Source of the DNA: Microbacterium sp. K24
GTDB lineage: Bacteria > Actinomycetota > Actinomycetes > Actinomycetales > Microbacteriaceae
Assembly (NCBI RefSeq): GCF_004794465.1
Contig: NZ_SSDJ01000111.1
Location: 1-64,000, forward strand
Direction of reading: 5' to 3'
Length of the DNA stretch: 64,000 nucleotides
Shown: positions 7,472 to 15,313 of the stretch, in pieces
Layout of the letters: every line of letters starts with the position of its first letter
How positions within the stretch are numbered: the stretch's first letter is position 1
Translations under genes and position numbers: made by a program
Notes under the pieces: model-generated
What the model saw: only the letters and a program-made list of their open reading frames with translations
Database searches by the model: none
Told to the model about the DNA's origin: nothing

Positions 7472-8359
7472 CTAGTTCGGTGCGGCGGGGCGCGCTCCAC
7501 GCCCGCTCTCGGCGATGAACAGCTCCGCGGTGCACCCCGGCGACCGCTGGACGCGGCCGTCGGTCGTCATCCGCACCCATTCGACGCCCCAGCTCTCGGC
7601 GAGCGCGGGTCCGCCGTCGAAGAAGAGCGCGGTGGCGACGGCATCCGCTCTCATCGCCTCCGGTGCGAGCACCCAGGTGGCGGCCCAGGTGCGCACGGGG
7701 ACACCGGTGCGGGCGTCGAGTACGTGGTGCAGGCCGCTTCCCCACGCCCGCCGATTGACCGCAGAGGCGCACAGCGCGCCGTCCTGCACGCTCACGACGC
7801 CGATGGCCTTGGTGGGATCGTACGGATGCTCCAGCCCGACCCGGACCGCACTGCCGCGCACCCGCAGGTCTCCCCCGGCATCGACCACGAGGTCGCCGGG
7901 AGTCTCCGCGAGCACACCCATGATCAGGTCGACGAGTCGCCCCTTGCCGAGCGCCCCGACGTCGAGGAGGGACGGAGCGGATGCCGTGACGGCGCCGTCC
8001 GTCCATGACACACGCTCACCCCAGGCCGCAGGAGCACGCACCGGCTCCCCCGCGACGAGCGAGTAGTCCGCGTCGTAGCCGAGCGCGGTGAGGCTGTCGG
8101 CCACCAGCGGGTTCACGGCGCCGTCGGTCGCCGCGGAGAGATCGCGGTACGCGTCGAGCATCGCTCCCGAGTCGGGTGAGGCGAGAGTACCGCCGTCGCG
8201 ACCGAGCCGGGTCACATCCGAGTCCGCACGGAATCGCGACCATTCGTGATCGAAGCGCTCGATCTCGGCGGCGACGGCGGCTCGGTCGCCCTCGCTCAGG
8301 TCTGCCTGCGACTCGATCTCCCAGCGGGTGCCGATCGCATCGAATCGCCAGCTCGCCAT
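7472..8359 (-). CDS. apbE: ApbE-family FAD:protein FMN transferase
   Basis: ApbE moves FMN from FAD onto a Ser or Thr of a target protein outside the cytoplasm. This 295-residue protein has the hallmarks DVGALGKGRLVD and VDAGGDLRV for Mg and FAD binding, and ADAVATALFF near the C-terminus. I start it at the ATG at 8359 (MASWRFDAIGT); anything longer runs into the gene upstream in another frame. No clear signal peptide is visible, which is unusual for an enzyme acting on an exported lipoprotein, although some ApbE proteins lack one. Its target is almost certainly the FMN-binding lipoprotein encoded 17 nt upstream. Confidence 0.92.
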   Translation of the reverse strand: MASWRFDAIGTRWEIESQADLSEGDRAAVAAEIERFDHEWSRFRADSDVTRLGRDGGTLASPDSGAMLDAYRDLSAATDGAVNPLVADSLTALGYDADYSLVAGEPVRAPAAWGERVSWTDGAVTASAPSLLDVGALGKGRLVDLIMGVLAETPGDLVVDAGGDLRVRGSAVRVGLEHPYDPTKAIGVVSVQDGALCASAVNRRAWGSGLHHVLDARTGVPVRTWAATWVLAPEAMRADAVATALFFDGGPALAESWGVEWVRMTTDGRVQRSPGCTAELFIAESGRGARPAAPN

Positions 8360-8376
8360 GACGAGGTCTCCGGCGC

Positions 8377-8853
8377 CTAGGCGGCCGCCTGCTCCTTGAT
8401 CGACTCGACGGCGTCGTTGAACCCGGCGCTGGTGAGCGACGATCCCGCGACGCGGCTGACATTCAGATCGTCGATCGACTTGCCTTCGACCTCGTCGGCG
8501 ATGCCGTCGATGAACTGCCCCTGGTAGTTCTCGGTCTCGGGGGCCTGCGGATCGCCGGTGACCTCGACGTCGGTCACGACACCGTCGGCGAGGGTCAGCG
8601 TGACGGAGATCTTCTCGACGGTCTCGGGCGTCTGGTACTGCCCGTCGGCGGTATACGTGCCGTCGGTGTAGGCGGCCGCGGAGTCGCCGCCGCTGGACTC
8701 GGAGTTCGAGCCGCCGTCGGTGCTCGTGTCGGCGCCGTTCGTCGGCTCTGCGGTGTCGGGGGTGGTGGAGCAGCCGGCGAGGACGAGGAGTCCTGCGACG
8801 CCGACGAGGGCGGCTCCCTTGTGGACAGAGGTCGGTACGGTCGTGCGGATCAT
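8377..8853 (-). CDS. FMN-binding domain lipoprotein (ApbE substrate)
   Basis: A 158-residue exported protein. A signal peptide ends in the lipobox LVLAGC (C28). A low-complexity Ser/Thr/Gly/Asp linker of about 40 residues follows, then a single FMN_bind domain. The flavinylation motif near the C-terminus reads RVAGSSLTSAGF; by analogy with SGAT sites the attached residue should be S139. The protein would sit on the outer face of the membrane and carry electrons between the membrane reductase at 5882-7465 and an extracytosolic acceptor. It is first in the operon, and GGGAGGA precedes the ATG. Confidence 0.9.
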   Translation of the reverse strand: MIRTTVPTSVHKGAALVGVAGLLVLAGCSTTPDTAEPTNGADTSTDGGSNSESSGGDSAAAYTDGTYTADGQYQTPETVEKISVTLTLADGVVTDVEVTGDPQAPETENYQGQFIDGIADEVEGKSIDDLNVSRVAGSSLTSAGFNDAVESIKEQAAA

Positions 8854-8945
8854 GATGGTCCTCCCGGCTCGGTGTCTGGCGACTGTATGCCGCTGAATCG
8901 ACCGTAGGGAACCCTGCTATGCGCGGGCTGTGCCGATCCGATGGG

Positions 8946-9980
8946 TTACGCGTCGCCGCCGAACATGCTCGTGACCGAGCCGTCCTCGAAGACCTCGTGC
9001 ACGGCACGGGCCAGGAGCGGAGCGATGGGGAGGATGGTCAGACGGTCCCAGCGGCGCGACTCGGTGAGCGGGATCGTGTCGGTCACGACGACCTCGTCGA
9101 TCGACGCGTCCTGCAGACGCTCGTTGGCCGGGTCGCTGAAGATGGCGTGCGTGGCCGCGACGATGACCCGGTGGGCGCCCGCCGCCTTCAGAGCCTGCGC
9201 CGCCTTCACGATCGTGCCGCCGGTGTCGATCATGTCGTCGACCAGCAGGCAGGTGCGGCCGTCGACGGTTCCGACGATCTCGTGCACGGAGACCTGGTTG
9301 GCGACCTTCGGGTCGCGGCGCTTGTGGATGATGGCCAGGGGCGCGCCGAGGCTGTCGGACCACGTGTCGGCGACGCGGACGCGGCCCATGTCGGGCGACA
9401 CGACCGTGAGGATCTCGCGGTCCGCGGGGCTGAGGGTGCGCTGGAAGTGCTCGAGGAGCACGGGCTTCGCGAACAGGTGGTCGACGGGACCGTCGAAGAA
9501 GCCCTGGATCTGCGCGGCGTGCAGGTCGACGCTCATGACGCGGTCCGCACCGGCGGTCTTGAGCAGGTCGGCGACGAGACGGGCGCTGATCGGCTCGCGA
9601 CCGCGGCCCTTCTTGTCCTGACGTGAATACGGATAGTAGGGCGCGACGACGGTGATGCGCTTGGCCGACGCCCGCTTGGCGGCGTCGATCATGATGAGCG
9701 TCTCCATGAGCCACTCGTTCACCGGCTCGCCGAACGTCTGGAACAGGAAGAGATCGCAGCCGCGGATCGACACCTCGAACCGGGCGTAGATCTCGCCGGA
9801 CGCGAATGTGCGGTGCTCGGTCGGCGCGATCTCGGTGCCGAGTGCCTCCGCGACCGCCGCGGTCAGCGCAGGGTGCGAGCGCCCTCCCGCGATGACCAGG
9901 CGCTTCTTCGTCTTGGCGACGAGGCCGGGCGCAATGCCGTTGTCGCGATCCAGATCGACGATCTTCTTCTTACGCGCCAT
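8946..9980 (-). CDS. prs: Ribose-phosphate pyrophosphokinase (PRPP synthetase)
   Basis: Makes PRPP from ribose-5-phosphate and ATP for nucleotide, histidine and cell-wall arabinan/NAD synthesis. The 344-residue protein has both N-terminal family blocks (GGRSHPAL, TFASGEIYARFEVSIRG), the catalytic/ATP loop PYSRQDKKGRGREPISARLVA, the VMSVDLHAAQIQGFF segment and the PRPP loop VDDMIDTGGTI. It is about 20 residues longer than typical class I enzymes because of a charged N-terminal extension (MARKKKIVDLDRDNG). It lies 6 nt behind glmU, a pairing conserved across actinobacteria. Confidence 0.97.
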   Translation of the reverse strand: MARKKKIVDLDRDNGIAPGLVAKTKKRLVIAGGRSHPALTAAVAEALGTEIAPTEHRTFASGEIYARFEVSIRGCDLFLFQTFGEPVNEWLMETLIMIDAAKRASAKRITVVAPYYPYSRQDKKGRGREPISARLVADLLKTAGADRVMSVDLHAAQIQGFFDGPVDHLFAKPVLLEHFQRTLSPADREILTVVSPDMGRVRVADTWSDSLGAPLAIIHKRRDPKVANQVSVHEIVGTVDGRTCLLVDDMIDTGGTIVKAAQALKAAGAHRVIVAATHAIFSDPANERLQDASIDEVVVTDTIPLTESRRWDRLTILPIAPLLARAVHEVFEDGSVTSMFGGDA

Positions 9981-9986
9981 GTCCGC

Positions 9987-11414
9987 CTATTCCGCCGAAT
10001 TCTCGCGGGATGCAGCATCCGCCGCTCCCGTGCCTGCTCTGTTCTTCTCGACCCACCCCTCGATGTTGCGCTGAGGGGCGACGCTCATGGCCAGCGCTCC
10101 GGCGGGGACATCCTTGCGGACGACGGCGCCTGCACCGGTCTTCGCACCTGCTCCCAGCCTAACGGGCGCGACGAGCACGGTGTGCGATCCGGTGTGCACC
10201 TCGTCGCCGATCTCGGTGCGGTGCTTGTTCACGTCGTCGTAGTTCGCGGTGATGGTGCTCGCGCCGAGGTTCACGCCCCGGCCGATCGTCGCGTCGCCGA
10301 CGTAGGAGAGGTGCGGCACCTTGCTGCCCTCGCCGATCTCGGCGTTCTTGGTCTCGACGTAGGCGCCGATCTTGCCCTTGGCGCCGAGCACCGTGCCGGG
10401 ACGCAGGAACGAGAAGGGTCCGACCGTGGCTTCGGCGCCGATCACGGCGAGCGTGGCATCGGTGCGGCGGACGGTCGCGTCCTCCCCGACCTCGCAGTCG
10501 ACGAGCGTGGTGTCGGGGCCGATGGTGGCGCCGGCGGCGATCGAGGTCGCCCGCAGGATCTGGGTGTTCGGGAGGATCGTGACGTCGGGCGCGAGCGTCG
10601 CGTCGTCGTCGATCCAGGTGGTGGCCGGGTCGATCACCGTGACGCCCTCGAGCTGCCAGCGACGGACGATGCGCTGGTTCAGCAGGCGACCGACCAGGGC
10701 CAGCTGGGCGCGATCGTTCACGCCGTACGTCACCGTGACGTCGGAGACGATGGATGCCGCGACACGGTCGCCGTCGCGGCGCAGCAGGCCGGGCACGTCG
10801 GTGAGGTACATCTCGCCCTGCGCGTTCTCCACGCCGACCTGGGGCAGGTAGGTGCGCAGGGTCGCGGCGCGGAACACGTACATCCCGGCGTTGATCTCGC
10901 GGACCGCGGCCTCGTCATCGGTCGCGTCCTTCTGCTCGACGATGCGGTCGACGCCGCCGTCGGCGTCGCGGATGACGCGCCCGTAGCCGCGGGGATCGTC
11001 CACGACGGCGGTCATCAGAGTGGCCGGCGCACCGGATGCCCGATGCTCGCCGAGGAAGGCCGAGAGGGTGTCGACGTCGGCGAGCGGGCAGTCGCCCGAG
11101 AGCACGAGCACGTCACCGTCGAAATCGGCGGGCAGGGCCTCCACCGCGACCTGCACCGCACGGCCCGTGCCGGGGACGTCGTCCTGGTCGATGAACACGG
11201 CATCGGGGTAGTCCGCGGTGAGCGCCGCGACGACCTGGTCGCGCTCGTGGCGCACGACGACCTCAATGTGCTGCGCCTCCAGCCGCGTGGCCGTGGTCAG
11301 CACGTGTCCGACCAGCGGGCGTCCGCCGATCGGGTGGAGCACCTTGGGAAGGCGCGACTTCATGCGCGTGCCCTGGCCTGCGGCGAGGATGATGATCGCG
11401 AGGTTACCTGTCAT
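9987..11414 (-). CDS. glmU: Bifunctional GlmU: UDP-GlcNAc pyrophosphorylase / glucosamine-1-P N-acetyltransferase
   Basis: Makes UDP-GlcNAc, the precursor of peptidoglycan and other glycans. In 475 residues the N-terminal nucleotidyltransferase (LAAGQGTRMKSRLPKVLH at about 10-27, LSGDCPL, YGRVIRD) is followed by the left-handed beta-helix acetyltransferase (VGPFSFLRPGT, VETKNAEIGEGSKVPHLSYVGD, GASTITANYD). The ATG at 11414 is the only sensible start because the catalytic loop begins nine residues later. It lies one base after the 3' end of tRNA-Gln, so any ribosome-binding sequence (GGCGGAG) would be inside the tRNA acceptor stem, or the mRNA is leaderless. prs follows in the same operon. Confidence 0.97.
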   Translation of the reverse strand: MTGNLAIIILAAGQGTRMKSRLPKVLHPIGGRPLVGHVLTTATRLEAQHIEVVVRHERDQVVAALTADYPDAVFIDQDDVPGTGRAVQVAVEALPADFDGDVLVLSGDCPLADVDTLSAFLGEHRASGAPATLMTAVVDDPRGYGRVIRDADGGVDRIVEQKDATDDEAAVREINAGMYVFRAATLRTYLPQVGVENAQGEMYLTDVPGLLRRDGDRVAASIVSDVTVTYGVNDRAQLALVGRLLNQRIVRRWQLEGVTVIDPATTWIDDDATLAPDVTILPNTQILRATSIAAGATIGPDTTLVDCEVGEDATVRRTDATLAVIGAEATVGPFSFLRPGTVLGAKGKIGAYVETKNAEIGEGSKVPHLSYVGDATIGRGVNLGASTITANYDDVNKHRTEIGDEVHTGSHTVLVAPVRLGAGAKTGAGAVVRKDVPAGALAMSVAPQRNIEGWVEKNRAGTGAADAASRENSAE

Positions 11415-11415
11415 G

Positions 11416-11487
11416 CTCCGCCGCCAGGACTCGAACCTAGACCTCACAGCTCCAAAGGCTGTCGTGCTGCCATTACACCACGGCGGA
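11416..11487 (-). tRNA. tRNA-Gln (anticodon TTG)
   Basis: A 72-nt cloverleaf. The acceptor stem TCCGCCG/CGGCGGA pairs fully, with discriminator G. The D arm has GTGTAATGGCAGCAC. The anticodon stem ACAGC/GCTGT has loop CTTTGGA, so the anticodon is TTG. The T arm is CTAGG-TTCGAGT-CCTGG. CCA is not encoded. The next gene on the same strand, glmU, begins one base after the discriminator position. Confidence 0.96.
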
Positions 11488-11561
11488 CCGCGGCGTCCTC
11501 GAGGACACCGCCCGACAAGTCTGCCATGTCCGCGTGCCTGCTCTGCTGACGTGCGCCGCGT

Positions 11562-11589
11562 CATCCCACGGAAACACGTGTTTGGGATG
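11562..11589. promoter_or_regulatory. Imperfect nested palindrome upstream of the GNAT-marR-pseudouridine synthase cluster
   Basis: A perfect 12-bp palindrome AAACACGTGTTT at 11572-11583 lies inside an outer pair CATCCC (11562-11567) / GGGATG (11584-11589). It sits just before the GNAT start and over its expected -35 to -10 region. MarR proteins bind palindromes of about this size, so the marR product encoded downstream is a candidate binder. That is inference. Confidence 0.4.
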
Positions 11590-11597
11590 CTGAGGAG

Positions 11598-12095
11598 ATG
11601 AGCATCGTGATCGAACGAGTGGAGCACGCGACCCCGGCTCTCGCCGCCTTCCTCGACGCGCACCACGCCGACATGGAGGACACCGCACCGGCCGAGAGCC
11701 GTCATGCGCTGCCGCTCGACCGTCTTCTCGTGCCGGGTGTGCGCCTGTTCGCCGGGTTCGCGGACGGCCTCCCGGTCGCCACGGGAGCCCTGGCCGCGGT
11801 GGAGGACGGGCATGAGGAGCTCAAGTCGATGCGGACGGATCCGGGGATGCGCGGCCGGGGACTGGGCCGGGCCATGCTCGACTTCCTGCTGGCGGATGCT
11901 GCCGCCCGCGGCATCCGTCGGGTCTCGCTCGAGACCGGGAGCATGGACTTCTTCATCCCGGCCCGGGCGCTCTATGCGCGCGCGGGGTTCGTCGAGTGCG
12001 GGCCCTTCGGCGGCTATCGCCCGGACCCGCTCAGCACGTTCATGACGCTCGCGCTGCCCGCAGCGTCCGTCGCATCGGCGGTCGGCACGGGATAA
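11598..12095 (+). CDS. GNAT-family N-acetyltransferase
   Basis: A 165-residue single-domain acetyltransferase. The acetyl-CoA loop is in MRTDPGMRGRGLGRAMLDFLL (about residues 75-97), and the C-terminal ARALYARAGFVECGPFGGY is typical of small-molecule or amino-acid acetylases; the substrate is unknown. GATGCT lies 6 nt before the ATG, which supports a leaderless start at 11598. However, GAGGAG abuts that ATG directly and would be better spaced for the in-frame GTG at 11607, so the first three residues are uncertain. marR follows 7 nt downstream. Confidence 0.85.
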   Translation: MSIVIERVEHATPALAAFLDAHHADMEDTAPAESRHALPLDRLLVPGVRLFAGFADGLPVATGALAAVEDGHEELKSMRTDPGMRGRGLGRAMLDFLLADAAARGIRRVSLETGSMDFFIPARALYARAGFVECGPFGGYRPDPLSTFMTLALPAASVASAVGTG

Positions 12096-12096
12096 T
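12091..12096 (+). promoter_or_regulatory. Likely -10 of an internal leaderless promoter for marR
   Basis: GATAAT, close to the consensus TATAAT, is followed by six bases and the ATG at 12103. Its central TAA (12093-12095) is also the stop codon of the GNAT gene. marR may therefore be transcribed both from here and from upstream. Confidence 0.5.
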
Positions 12097-12102
12097 GAGC
12101 GG

Positions 12103-12597
12103 ATGAGTGAAGAGGATGAGGTCGACCGCATCGTCGGCGCGTGGAACACGCAGCGCCCCGACCTCGACTTCTCCCCGCTCGAGGTGCTGTCCCGGATGGA
12201 TCGCCTCTCCCGGCATCTCGATCGCGCCCGTCGCGACGTGTTCCGCCGCAGCGACCTCGAGCCCTGGGAGTGGGACGTGCTCTCCGCCCTGCGCCGCGCG
12301 GGCACCCCGTTCCAGCTCTCGCCCAAGCAGCTCCTCCAGCAGACGCTGGTGTCGAGCGGCACCATGACGAACCGCATCGACCGGCTCGTCGCGCGCCGGC
12401 TGGTGCGCCGAGAAGCGGATCCGGGCGACGGCAGGAGCGTGCTCGTCACGCTGACGGAAGACGGCCGCACGCGGGTGGATGCCGCGATCACCCGCCTCGT
12501 CGATGTCGAGGCCGATCTGCTCCGTGCCCTCTCCCGTGGCGACCGCGAACGCCTGGCCGGACTCCTGCGCAAGCTGAGTCTCAGCTTCGACTCCTGA
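12103..12597 (+). CDS. MarR-family transcriptional regulator
   Basis: A 164-residue winged-helix regulator. Helical dimerisation segments flank the central DNA-binding region (SPKQLLQQTLVSSGTMTNRIDRL, about 75-100), followed by the wing VRREADPGDGRSVLVTLTEDG that is diagnostic of MarR. No Cys residues are apparent, so thiol-based redox sensing is unlikely and a small-molecule ligand is more likely. Its stop codon overlaps the ATG of the pseudouridine synthase (TGATG). The palindrome upstream of the GNAT gene is a candidate operator. Confidence 0.92.
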   Translation: MSEEDEVDRIVGAWNTQRPDLDFSPLEVLSRMDRLSRHLDRARRDVFRRSDLEPWEWDVLSALRRAGTPFQLSPKQLLQQTLVSSGTMTNRIDRLVARRLVRREADPGDGRSVLVTLTEDGRTRVDAAITRLVDVEADLLRALSRGDRERLAGLLRKLSLSFDS

Positions 12598-13526
12598 TGG
12601 GCATGCCCTCTCCCCTGCCGATGCGCGACGGCGTGGGCGCGACACGGCTGCATGTGCCGATGAGCGGGCCGTGGCCCACGGTCGCGGCCTACATGGTCGA
12701 GCGCTTCTTCCACCTCGACCCGGAGCAGCTGCTGCAGCGATTCGATCGGGGCGAGATCGTGACGGGCGACGGGTCGGCGGTGGCCCGAGATGCCGCTCTC
12801 GGCACCGTCGAGTTCGTCTGGTACTACCGCGAACCGCCCGCGGAGCAGACGATTCCGTTCACCGAGGAGATCCTGTACGAGGACGATCACCTCGTCGTCG
12901 TCGACAAGCCGCACTTCCTCCCGACGACGCCGGGAGGCAAGTTCCTGCAGAACTCCGCGCTGGTGCGACTGCGCAACCGTCTGGGCAACCCCGACCTCGC
13001 GCCGATCCACCGCCTCGATCGCGCGACCGCCGGACTGCTGATGTTCGCGGTGCGCCCCGCGACCCGCGGCGCCTACCAGCTCCTCTTCGAGAACCGGCAG
13101 GTGCAGAAGGTGTACGAGGCCGTCTCCGCTCGCCCGGATGACTGGGACGAATCCCGCTTCCCTCTCGTCTACCGCAACCACATCGAGAAGCTCCGCGCTC
13201 AGGTGCGCGTCGAGGTCGACGACGAGCGCGAACCGAACGCCGAGACGCTCATCGAGGTGATCGACGCCGACGAGCGGGTGGTGCACACCCTGCTGCGCCC
13301 GCACAGCGGCAAGATGCATCAGCTGCGCGTGCATCTCGCCGCCATCGGCCTCGGCATCCTCAACGACCGCTTCTACCCGACGCTGCAGGAGGACGGGCCG
13401 GACGACTACTCCCGTCCGCTGCAGCTGCTCGCGCGCGAGCTGCGGTTCGTCGATCCGCTGAGCGGCGAGGATCGCGTGTTCACCACGCGGAGGGTGCTGG
13501 CCGAGGCGCCCGTCAGCGGCGCATGA
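12597..13526 (+). CDS. RluA-family pseudouridine synthase
   Basis: This 309-residue enzyme converts specific uridines in rRNA or tRNA to pseudouridine. The catalytic block HRLDRATAGLLMF holds the active-site Asp. An S4-like segment precedes it (TVAAYMVERFF to GEIVTGDG), and HSGKMHQLRVHLAAIG is the typical C-terminal block. The ATG overlaps the marR stop (TGATG); an alternative ATG follows two codons later. The target base cannot be assigned because RluA subfamilies differ subtly. The last 14 bp overlap the end of the convergent metI. Confidence 0.9.
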   Translation: MGMPSPLPMRDGVGATRLHVPMSGPWPTVAAYMVERFFHLDPEQLLQRFDRGEIVTGDGSAVARDAALGTVEFVWYYREPPAEQTIPFTEEILYEDDHLVVVDKPHFLPTTPGGKFLQNSALVRLRNRLGNPDLAPIHRLDRATAGLLMFAVRPATRGAYQLLFENRQVQKVYEAVSARPDDWDESRFPLVYRNHIEKLRAQVRVEVDDEREPNAETLIEVIDADERVVHTLLRPHSGKMHQLRVHLAAIGLGILNDRFYPTLQEDGPDDYSRPLQLLARELRFVDPLSGEDRVFTTRRVLAEAPVSGA

Positions 13527-14172
13527 TCTTTCGGGCGAGCTTCGTGCCGAGCAGCTGCACGAAATGCACGAACACGACGATCAGGACGATCGCGGCCCAC
13601 ATCACGACCGGCTCGAACTGCCGGAAGCCGTAGATCTGCGCGAAGGCACCGAGGCCGCCGCCGCCGATGAGTCCGGCCATCGCTGTCATGTCGATGAGGG
13701 CGACGACGATGAACGTGTACCCGAGGATGAGCGGCCCGAGCGATTCCGGGATGGCGACCGTGAAGAGGATCCGCCAGGGGCCGGCGCCCATCGACCGTGC
13801 TGCCTCGATGACACCCGGCGAGACCGACACCAGGTGCTGCTCGACGATGCGTCCGATCGCGAACGCCGCAGCGAGACCGATGATGAAGGCACCCGCCGTC
13901 GTGCCGATGCCGACGCCGACCACCGCACGGGCGAACGGCTGCGCCACGGCCATGAAGATCACGAACGGGATCGGACGGAAGAAGTTGACGGCGAGGTTCG
14001 CGATCGTCGAGACGAACGCGTTCTGCACCAGACCTCCCGGCCGGGTGACGTACAGGATGATGCCGATCACGAGGCCGAGCACGCCGCCGAGGACCAGCGC
14101 GAACGAGGTCATGTAGAGGGTCTCGAGGGCTGCTTGCCAGAACTCCGGTCCGAGTTCGATCAGACGGTCCAT
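13513..14172 (-). CDS. metI: Methionine ABC transporter permease MetI
   Basis: A 219-residue integral membrane protein with five hydrophobic helices. The cytoplasmic coupling loop GVIEAARSMGAGPWRILFTVAIPESL matches MetI of D/L-methionine importers. Its ATG overlaps the metN stop by one base (TGATG), giving translational coupling. It is the last gene of metQ-metN-metI and ends convergently over the last 14 bp of the pseudouridine synthase gene. Confidence 0.95.
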   Translation of the reverse strand: MDRLIELGPEFWQAALETLYMTSFALVLGGVLGLVIGIILYVTRPGGLVQNAFVSTIANLAVNFFRPIPFVIFMAVAQPFARAVVGVGIGTTAGAFIIGLAAAFAIGRIVEQHLVSVSPGVIEAARSMGAGPWRILFTVAIPESLGPLILGYTFIVVALIDMTAMAGLIGGGGLGAFAQIYGFRQFEPVVMWAAIVLIVVFVHFVQLLGTKLARKIMRR

Positions 14173-15215
14173 CAGCGGGCCTCCTCTCCGGCGATCTCGG
14201 TGACTTCGACGCGGTCGCCGATCGCCGCGAGTGCGCTGTCGATCGCCGCGTCCTCCCCGCGGATGGCGAGCGTGAGGTGCCCGAAGGCGCGCCCGCGGAT
14301 GTCGTTGATGCCGCCGAACACGAGTTCGAAGTCGAGGCCCGCGCTCGCGAGGTCGAGGAACACCTGCGCCTGGGAGGAGTCGCCGTCGCGGAACGAGAAC
14401 GTGACGATGCGGCCCTGATGACGCTCGCGCAGCACGGCCAGTTCCGCCGGCGACGGGATGCCCTTGACGACGGTGCCGACGAAGCGCTGCGACGCCGGGT
14501 TCTGCGGGGCCGAGAACACGTCGAACACGTCGCCCTGCTCGATGACCCGGCCGCGCTCCATCACGGCGACCTTCGTCGCGATGGTCTGGATGACGTCCAT
14601 CTCGTGCGTGATCACGACGATCGTCACGCCCTGCTCCTGGTTCACGCGCTTGAGAAGGTCGAGCACCTCGTGGGTCGTCTGCGGGTCGAGGGCGCTGGTC
14701 GCCTCATCGGCGAGCAGGATGGCGGGGCCCGTGGCGAGGGCGCGGGCGATGCCGACGCGCTGCTTCTGGCCTCCGGAGAGCTGCTCGGGATACGCCTTCG
14801 CCTTGTCGGAGAGTCCGACGAACGACAGCAGTTCGGTGACCCTGGCCTCGATGTCGGCCTTCGTCCATCCGGCGAGCGTGAGCGGGTAGGCGATGTTGGC
14901 CTTGACGCTCCGGGAGGAGAAGAGGTTGAACTGCTGGAAGATCATGCCGATCCCCCCGCGGATGCGGCGGAGCTCGCTCTCCTTGAGGGAGGTGATGTCG
15001 ACGCCGTCGACGAGGATGCTGCCGGAGGTCGCCGGCTCCAGAGCGTTGATCAGGCGCACGAGCGTCGACTTGCCGGCACCGGAGTATCCGATGATGCCGA
15101 AGACGTCGCCCTTCTCGATCTCGAGCGTCACGTCGTCGACCGCGACGATCTCGCCGTCTCCGGGATTCCGTGAAGGGTAGGCCTTCGACACGTTGGTCAG
15201 GCTCACGATCGGCAT
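14172..15215 (-). CDS. metN: Methionine ABC transporter ATP-binding protein MetN
   Basis: A 347-residue ATPase for methionine uptake. It has Walker A GYSGAGKST, the signature LSGGQKQR, Walker B ILLADEATSALD and the switch His in VITHEMD. A C-terminal NIL/ACT-like domain of about 90 residues (from VTFSFRDGD) binds methionine and inhibits transport when the cell is replete. I start at the ATG at 15215 because GGAGAA lies seven bases upstream; a longer in-frame version would run into the hairpin region. Two hairpins separate it from metQ. Confidence 0.95.
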   Translation of the reverse strand: MPIVSLTNVSKAYPSRNPGDGEIVAVDDVTLEIEKGDVFGIIGYSGAGKSTLVRLINALEPATSGSILVDGVDITSLKESELRRIRGGIGMIFQQFNLFSSRSVKANIAYPLTLAGWTKADIEARVTELLSFVGLSDKAKAYPEQLSGGQKQRVGIARALATGPAILLADEATSALDPQTTHEVLDLLKRVNQEQGVTIVVITHEMDVIQTIATKVAVMERGRVIEQGDVFDVFSAPQNPASQRFVGTVVKGIPSPAELAVLRERHQGRIVTFSFRDGDSSQAQVFLDLASAGLDFELVFGGINDIRGRAFGHLTLAIRGEDAAIDSALAAIGDRVEVTEIAGEEAR

Positions 15216-15246
15216 GTGCTTCTCCGGTCTGGTTCTCTCGGGGAAT

Positions 15247-15309
15247 GAGAATCGGGTGACGCACACGCGTCACCCGATTCTCGCGCATCAGGCGGGATGG
15301 CTCCCGCCT
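15247..15309 (-). terminator. Two consecutive perfect hairpins between metQ and metN
   Basis: On the transcript metQ is followed first by an 8-bp stem (arms 15290-15297 and 15302-15309, 4-nt loop) and then by a perfect 16-bp stem (arms 15247-15262 and 15267-15282, 4-nt loop). Neither is followed by a long U tract. They could be a partial terminator that keeps metNI below metQ, or 3' protection for metQ mRNA. Both would give excess binding protein over transporter. Confidence 0.7.
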
Positions 15310-15313
15310 GCGC

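Noticed and set aside
5642-8008. A long plus-strand open frame opposite the flavoreductase and ApbE genes
   Set aside because: The translation is composed mainly of charged low-complexity residues, a GC-frame artefact. The opposite strand encodes recognisable enzymes.
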